From: an uncultured Clostridia bacterium
GTDB taxonomy: Bacteria > Bacillota > Clostridia > TANB77 > CAG-508
Assembly (NCBI GenBank): GCA_934122155.1
Contig: CAKOVX010000017.1
Location: 1 to 10,181 of the forward strand
Direction: 5' to 3'
Length of the DNA: 10,181 nucleotides
Below are positions 7,035-10,181 of this stretch, piece by piece (position 1 is the stretch's first letter; every line of letters begins with the position of its first letter). The notes below the pieces were generated by a model. The model saw only the letters and a list, made by a program, of their open reading frames with translations. It made no database searches and was not told where the DNA came from. A program made the position numbers and the translations under genes.

Positions 7035-7775
7035 ATGAAAAAATTAAATTCAAACCATTTGAAACTAATTGCAATTATAGCTATGACAATAGATCATATT
7101 GCAGATTTAATATTTCCTGGTATGCCTAATAATATATGGAGTAATATTTTACATATCATAGGTAGACTGACAGCACCAATTATGTTTTTCTTTATTTGTG
7201 AAGGATTTTACTACACAAAAAACTTGAAAAAATATGTAACAAGGCTATTTCTATTTGCTCTAATATCACATTTTGCATATTGTTTTGCATTTGGTATTAA
7301 CTTTATTCCATTTATTAATGGAGAAATATTTAATCAAACAAGTATTATGTGGTCACTTGCATGGGCGGTAGTCGCTCTTTATATTGTATATGGAGATACA
7401 AAACTAAAACAGTGGCAAAAAACAGTACTATTATTAATAATATGTGCTATAACTTTTTGTGCGGATTTTAGTTCAATAGCAGTTATGTGTATAGTAGCAA
7501 TGTATGGCAAAAGAGGAAACATAAAAAAACAAGTAGTAAGTATGGAAGTATGGTTAGGAATTTATGCACTTATATCATTTATATTTGTAAACAAGACATA
7601 TGGAATTATAATATTGTTTTCAATATTAGTATATCCAATACTAAAAATGTATGATGGTTCAAGAGGAAAATTAAAGTGGATGAAATGGCTATTTTATATA
7701 TATTATCCATTACACTTAGCAATAATAGGACTACTAAGAATATTAATGTATGGTAATGTACCATTGTTATTTTAA
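7035..7775 (+). CDS. TraX-family membrane protein
   Basis: This 246-residue polytopic membrane protein opens with LKLIAIIAMTIDHIADLI (9-26) and contains IGRLTAPIMFFFICEGFYYT (42-61), the typical N-terminal signature of the TraX family, with H79 in a membrane segment and YYPLHL (223-228) near the end. The founding member acetylates the N-terminus of F pilin. Bacillota relatives usually stand alone without conjugation genes, and their role is unknown. There are no other transfer genes here. AAAGGGG at 7022-7028 supports the start. It follows the P-loop gene by 33 bp and is likely in the same operon. Length looks complete although transposase-derived sequence begins right at its stop codon. Confidence 0.87.
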   Translation: MKKLNSNHLKLIAIIAMTIDHIADLIFPGMPNNIWSNILHIIGRLTAPIMFFFICEGFYYTKNLKKYVTRLFLFALISHFAYCFAFGINFIPFINGEIFNQTSIMWSLAWAVVALYIVYGDTKLKQWQKTVLLLIICAITFCADFSSIAVMCIVAMYGKRGNIKKQVVSMEVWLGIYALISFIFVNKTYGIIILFSILVYPILKMYDGSRGKLKWMKWLFYIYYPLHLAIIGLLRILMYGNVPLLF

Positions 7776-7968
7776 AAGAAGCCATAGAAAAGATCAAGAA
7801 AGATTCTACTATAAAAGAGTATTTTATAGTTTAGAGGACTTGAGAAATCAAGGAAAAGAATGGAGAAAAGAATATAATAATTTTCCTATGAGACCACTAG
7901 GATGGTTGAGTCCAAGGAAATTCATAGAAAAATATAAAAGTCAAGAAGAATCGTTATTTGCAATATAG
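7774..7968 (+). pseudogene. C-terminal remnant of a DDE transposase
   Basis: About 64 codons read as the end of an rve/integrase-core transposase. RSHRKDQERFYY follows the position of the catalytic Glu, then comes FYSLEDLRNQ, and NNFPMRPLGWLSPRKFIEKY closes the domain. In this family the residue before RSHR is normally the third catalytic acid (E of ERSHR); here it is K, encoded right at the junction with the TraX stop. The rest of the transposase is absent. An ATG at 7750 gives a 72-residue open frame, but its first codons are TraX sequence read in another frame. The family resembles IS481/IS3-type elements; exact IS not assigned. Confidence 0.72.
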
Positions 7969-8008
7969 GTGTTCAAAGTAATTATTTTAAATAATTTGTG
8001 ACAAATGA

Positions 8009-8317
8009 TTGACTAACCTACAACAAGAAGTGATTGATATAATGAACTCTATTGAATATGGAAAAATTGTAACATATAATGATATATCAAAAATAATTGC
8101 TAAAAAAAGAAACTTGGAAAAAATGTCATCACAAGCAGTAGGCGGAGCCGTTGGTTGGAACCCTATTTGTATTATAATACCATGTCATAGAGTAGTTGGA
8201 ACGAATGGAAGCTTAACAGGATATGGTGGAGGAATAAAAAACAAAATAGAATTGTTAAAACTAGAAGGAAATGATATGAGTAGATATTTTGTTCCAAAGA
8301 AAGGTACAGCATTATGA
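8009..8317 (+). CDS. ogt: Methylated-DNA--protein-cysteine methyltransferase, N-terminally truncated
   Basis: The 102-residue product is the DNA-binding/active-site domain of O6-alkylguanine-DNA alkyltransferase. It has VGGAVGWNP (44-52), PCHRVVGTNGSLTGYGGG (58-75) with nucleophile C59, and the typical ending RYFVPKKGTAL. Full-length family members have another 60-80 residues before this domain. Here the frame hits TGA at 8006-8008, and the only early start is TTG 8009 without a convincing ribosome binding site; the next ATG is at 8042. The transposase remnant lies just upstream, so a 5' deletion is likely. Alkyltransferase-like proteins of similar length have Trp instead of Cys at this position, so it is not one of those. 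Expression and activity are uncertain. It overlaps tag by 4 bp. Confidence 0.8.
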   Translation: MTNLQQEVIDIMNSIEYGKIVTYNDISKIIAKKRNLEKMSSQAVGGAVGWNPICIIIPCHRVVGTNGSLTGYGGGIKNKIELLKLEGNDMSRYFVPKKGTAL

Positions 8318-8868
8318 CAAGATGTAAATGGTGCAACTTAAAGAATGAGAAATACATAGAATACCATGATAAAGAATGGGGAGTTCCTGTATATGATGAT
8401 AAACATTTATATGAAATGCTAATCTTAGAATCTTTTCAAGCTGGTTTATCTTGGGAATGTGTCTTAAACAAAAGAGAAGATTTTAGAAAAGCATTTGATA
8501 ATTTTGAAATAGATAAAATATCTGCTTATGATGATAAAAAAATACAAGAGTTATTAAAAAATAAAAATATTATAAGAAATAAATTAAAAATAAATGCAGC
8601 TATAAATAATAGTAAAATATTTAAAGAAATACAAAATGAATACAAAAAATTTTCAAACTATATTTGGAGCTTTACAAATAACAAAGTAGTGTATGAAATA
8701 GGAAAAACAAGCTCAGAGTTATCAGATATAATTTCAAAAGATTTACAAAAAAGAGGAATGAAATTTGTAGGAACAACAATTATATATTCTTATTTACAAG
8801 CAATAGGTGTGATTTACTCACATGATAAAGAATGTTTCTTAAACAATAAAGGGGCTAATATTAAATGA
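8314..8868 (+). CDS. tag: DNA-3-methyladenine glycosylase I
   Basis: This 184-residue enzyme removes 3-methyladenine from DNA in the cytoplasm, starting base-excision repair. The Tag hallmarks are present: zinc ligands C4, H18, H170 and C174, the substrate-pocket segment ESFQAGLSW (39-47) with E39, and a helix-hairpin-helix-like DNA-contacting region around 82-96. Length is normal for Tag. The ATG overlaps the alkyltransferase stop (ATGA), so both alkylation-repair genes were one translational unit. The end overlaps the next start in the same way. The gene looks intact, but its expression now depends on whatever promoter survives upstream of the damaged alkyltransferase. Confidence 0.92.
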   Translation: MTRCKWCNLKNEKYIEYHDKEWGVPVYDDKHLYEMLILESFQAGLSWECVLNKREDFRKAFDNFEIDKISAYDDKKIQELLKNKNIIRNKLKINAAINNSKIFKEIQNEYKKFSNYIWSFTNNKVVYEIGKTSSELSDIISKDLQKRGMKFVGTTIIYSYLQAIGVIYSHDKECFLNNKGANIK

Positions 8869-8993
8869 AAATAGAAAGAACAAAAATAAATAACATCCCA
8901 TCGATAGTATGGGGAGAAAAAAGCAGTAAAGTTTTTATAGCAGTACATGGGAATATGTCTAATAAGGAGAGTTTGTTTCAAACACCATATTAA
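8865..8993 (+). pseudogene. N-terminal stub of an alpha/beta hydrolase
   Basis: Forty-two codons begin at an ATG overlapping the tag stop (ATGA) and read MKIERTKINNIPSIVWGE, then KVFIAVHGNMSNKE, then a short divergent tail to TAA 8991-8993. The strand followed by AVHGNMSNKE is a typical N-terminal strand and oxyanion-loop region of alpha/beta hydrolases (usually over 200 residues). The nucleophile elbow and the rest of the fold are absent from the following sequence, so most of the gene has been deleted. It was presumably the third gene of the repair operon. Confidence 0.65.
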
Positions 8994-9100
8994 ATGCCAA
9001 TTCTTTTGAAAAGTTAATTAAATAATACAAATTGAAAGAGAGCTAAGAACATGGCAATCAAGTTAGTATTATAGAAATCTTATAAATGAGGTATACAATA
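8994..9100. other. Intergenic debris between the hydrolase stub and the next gene
   Basis: About 100 bases hold only short open stretches in different frames, none with a ribosome binding site. One reads ERELRTWQSS before a stop at 9064-9066, and another reads NANSFEKLIK before a stop at about 9019-9021. They may be shreds of deleted genes, but I cannot assign them. I see no clear promoter pair or hairpin here. Confidence 0.3.
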
Positions 9101-9403
9101 ATGAATAATAATATAAAAGTAATAACATTATGTGGAAGTATGAAATTTCAAAAAGAGATGATGATTACAGCTGAAAAACTGGCGTTAGAAGGCAACTGCG
9201 TCCTTACGCCAGTTTATTCAGTGTTGGATAATTATGAGAAAACAGATGAACAATTAGAAAAACTAAAACAAGCACATTTTAAAAGAATAGAATTATCAGA
9301 TGCAATTTTAGTGATAAATAAAGATGGATATATTGGAAATAGTACAAAACTTGAAATTGAATATGCTAAGAAACTTAATAAAGAAGTTATGTATTTGGAA
9401 TAA
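9101..9403 (+). CDS. Nucleoside 2-deoxyribosyltransferase-like protein (DUF4406 type)
   Basis: This 100-residue protein has an opening Rossmann-like strand and loop, VITLCGSMKF (7-16), and the late motifs DAILVINKDGYIGNST and LEIEYAKK, followed by a final strand to the C-terminus. This matches small nucleoside-deoxyribosyltransferase-like proteins. The GYIG-ST...E segment supplies the usual substrate-site Glu in true deoxyribosyltransferases. I chose the ATG at 9101 because GAGG at 9088-9091 lies 9 nt upstream. An ATG at 9086 adds five residues but has no ribosome binding site. It is a single-domain protein of usual length. Substrate is unknown: base exchange on deoxynucleosides, nucleotide hydrolysis or nucleotide sensing are all possible. 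Confidence 0.75.
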   Translation: MNNNIKVITLCGSMKFQKEMMITAEKLALEGNCVLTPVYSVLDNYEKTDEQLEKLKQAHFKRIELSDAILVINKDGYIGNSTKLEIEYAKKLNKEVMYLE

Positions 9404-9438
9404 AAAAGTTACCAAATAGGCACGGAAAAATTGGTAAC
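9402..9438 (-). terminator. Hairpin with a T tract on the minus strand
   Basis: GTTACCAA (9408-9415) pairs perfectly with TTGGTAAC (9431-9438) around a 15-nt loop. The six A residues at 9402-9407 make a T6 tract only when read on the minus strand, so it looks like a terminator facing left. No minus-strand gene is visible to its right within the window. On the plus strand it lacks a T tract. The role is uncertain, and its 3' arm also carries a possible -35 hexamer. Confidence 0.35.
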
Positions 9439-9459
9439 AAATATGGCAAATGATATATT
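9431..9459 (+). promoter_or_regulatory. Possible promoter of the secreted-protein gene
   Basis: TTGGTA (9431-9436) and TATATT (9454-9459) are spaced by 17 bp, with a TGn extension at 9451-9453. The hexamers match consensus at four and five positions. The -10 ends 47 bases before the start codon. The -35 lies within the 3' arm of the preceding hairpin. An alternative -10, TATGAT at 9461-9466, has no good partner. Confidence 0.45.
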
Positions 9460-9506
9460 ATATGATAGAATAAATAAAAAAATATATTTGAGAAGGAGGT
9501 AAGAGA

Positions 9507-10181
9507 ATGAAAAAGACAAAAATACTATCAATATTATTTATACTTTGCCTATTAGCTAGTTTAATAATTCCAATAACCACAGTATATGCAGAAAGCAAAA
9601 ATGAAGTAACATTAAATTTTGAAGGTGGGATTATTCACGATGGTTATGTAGAATATAGCAAGAAAGCAAAATTACAATTATTCAAGGGCGAGGATTTAGT
9701 TGTTAATATTTCAAATAATATGGTAATTGATTTAAACGAAGCAGATTATGAATTTGTAATACAAGAAATCCCAGCAGAAGATACTGGAAGTGTGGTAGGA
9801 CCTGCACCAGTAAAATTAAATATTAATGATTGGTATTATGCTACAACAACACTTAATTCTAAAGTTATATTTAAATTAGAATCAAGTAAATTTAGTGGAA
9901 CATTAGATGTTAAACTTGTAAGAACAAGAACTGTCGTTAACACAACAGTTAAAAATGTTTATAATGATATATCATCAAAAGGTGTAATTGATTTAACTGG
10001 TGGGCAAGAATATGTGATTGATTTTTCTAAAGATGATGAACTTACAAATGGGTTAAAATCATTTGCAGATTTAGATAAAACACTATATTACAAAAGAGAC
10101 AATGAAGGTCTATTAGCAACAGACAATGAAAGTGAAGCTGTTATAAAGATAGTAGGAAATAAATCAGAAAATAAAGCAATA
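9507..10181 (+). CDS. Secreted protein of unknown function, 3' end outside the window
   Basis: The reading frame is open for 225 codons to the window edge. It starts after the excellent ribosome binding site AAGGAGGT (9493-9500). Residues 1-28 form a classical Sec signal peptide: MKKTK, a hydrophobic core, then TTVYA, with likely cleavage after A28. There is no lipobox Cys. The mature part looks beta-rich and acidic, with repeated short strand-like stretches such as VTLNFEGG and KLQLFKG. No cysteine and no recognised domain are visible so far. It could be a surface or cell-wall protein with an anchor further downstream. Function not assigned. Confidence 0.8.
   Translation, partial: MKKTKILSILFILCLLASLIIPITTVYAESKNEVTLNFEGGIIHDGYVEYSKKAKLQLFKGEDLVVNISNNMVIDLNEADYEFVIQEIPAEDTGSVVGPAPVKLNINDWYYATTTLNSKVIFKLESSKFSGTLDVKLVRTRTVVNTTVKNVYNDISSKGVIDLTGGQEYVIDFSKDDELTNGLKSFADLDKTLYYKRDNEGLLATDNESEAVIKIVGNKSENKAI

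Noticed and set aside
7035..7775. TraX gene as a sign of a conjugative element
   Set aside because: No relaxase, coupling protein, type IV secretion or att-like repeats are visible, and chromosomal stand-alone TraX-family genes are common in Bacillota.
7750..7968. A 72-codon ORF starting at ATG 7750 as a separate gene
   Set aside because: Its first eight codons are the end of TraX in another frame, and the rest is a transposase C-terminus. There is no ribosome binding site, so it is a relic.
8035..8043. TGATATAAT, a perfect extended -10 just inside the alkyltransferase frame
   Set aside because: It encodes conserved-looking residues (IDIM), has no -35 at suitable spacing, and would start transcription downstream of the only full-domain start. 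It is probably chance in A+T-rich DNA, though it could give a transcript for tag.
9408..9438. Hairpin with the GGCACGG loop as a riboswitch
   Set aside because: It is a single short stem with a 15-nt loop, with none of the conserved core of a riboswitch class that I can recognise.
1..10181. CRISPR array, tRNA, rRNA or tandem repeats
   Set aside because: I saw no regularly spaced repeats, no cloverleaf or rRNA-like conserved sequence, and no tandem array on either strand.

Overview
The window is strongly A+T-rich. It has canonical GGAGG-type ribosome binding sites, short intergenic gaps and a dense preference for AAA, ATA and TTA codons. This points to a low-GC Gram-positive bacterium (Bacillota, most likely Clostridia). 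All clear genes lie on the plus strand.

Left block (about 1-4925). After the broken tail of an unidentified gene and a terminator hairpin comes a complete Bce-type antimicrobial-peptide sensing and detoxification module. It consists of an OmpR-family response regulator, an intramembrane-sensing histidine kinase, an ABC ATPase and a 10-TM BceB-type permease with a large extracellular domain. The regulator/kinase pair and the transporter pair each have their own promoter. Both promoters carry the same 18-bp element built around ACATTAC-N6-GTAATGT, which is the best candidate for the response regulator's operator.

Middle block (about 4926-7775). This holds a SAM-dependent methyltransferase whose last 38 codons are displaced by a frameshift, then a terminator hairpin whose 3' arm overlaps the next promoter. 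A run of three intact genes follows: a PAP2-family membrane phosphatase, a small adenylate-kinase-like P-loop protein and a TraX-family membrane protein. The PAP2 protein could act on undecaprenyl pyrophosphate, the lipid that many Bce-type systems protect, but its substrate cannot be read from the sequence.

Right block (about 7774-10181). This is a scarred region. A transposase C-terminal remnant abuts the TraX stop codon. Next is an O6-alkylguanine-DNA alkyltransferase with a catalytic Cys but no N-terminal domain, apparently cut off at its 5' side. It is translationally coupled to an intact 3-methyladenine DNA glycosylase I (Tag), which is coupled in turn to a 42-residue stub of an alpha/beta hydrolase. 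After this come a small nucleoside-deoxyribosyltransferase-like protein, a hairpin with a promoter on its 3' arm, and the start of a secreted protein that runs off the window.

The window reads as accessory chromosome: a peptide-antibiotic resistance module, alkylation-repair genes and several decaying genes. I found no CRISPR array, rRNA, tRNA or phage module. Nothing here clearly amounts to an undescribed multi-gene system; the most useful leads are the shared operator and the hairpin/promoter overlaps.
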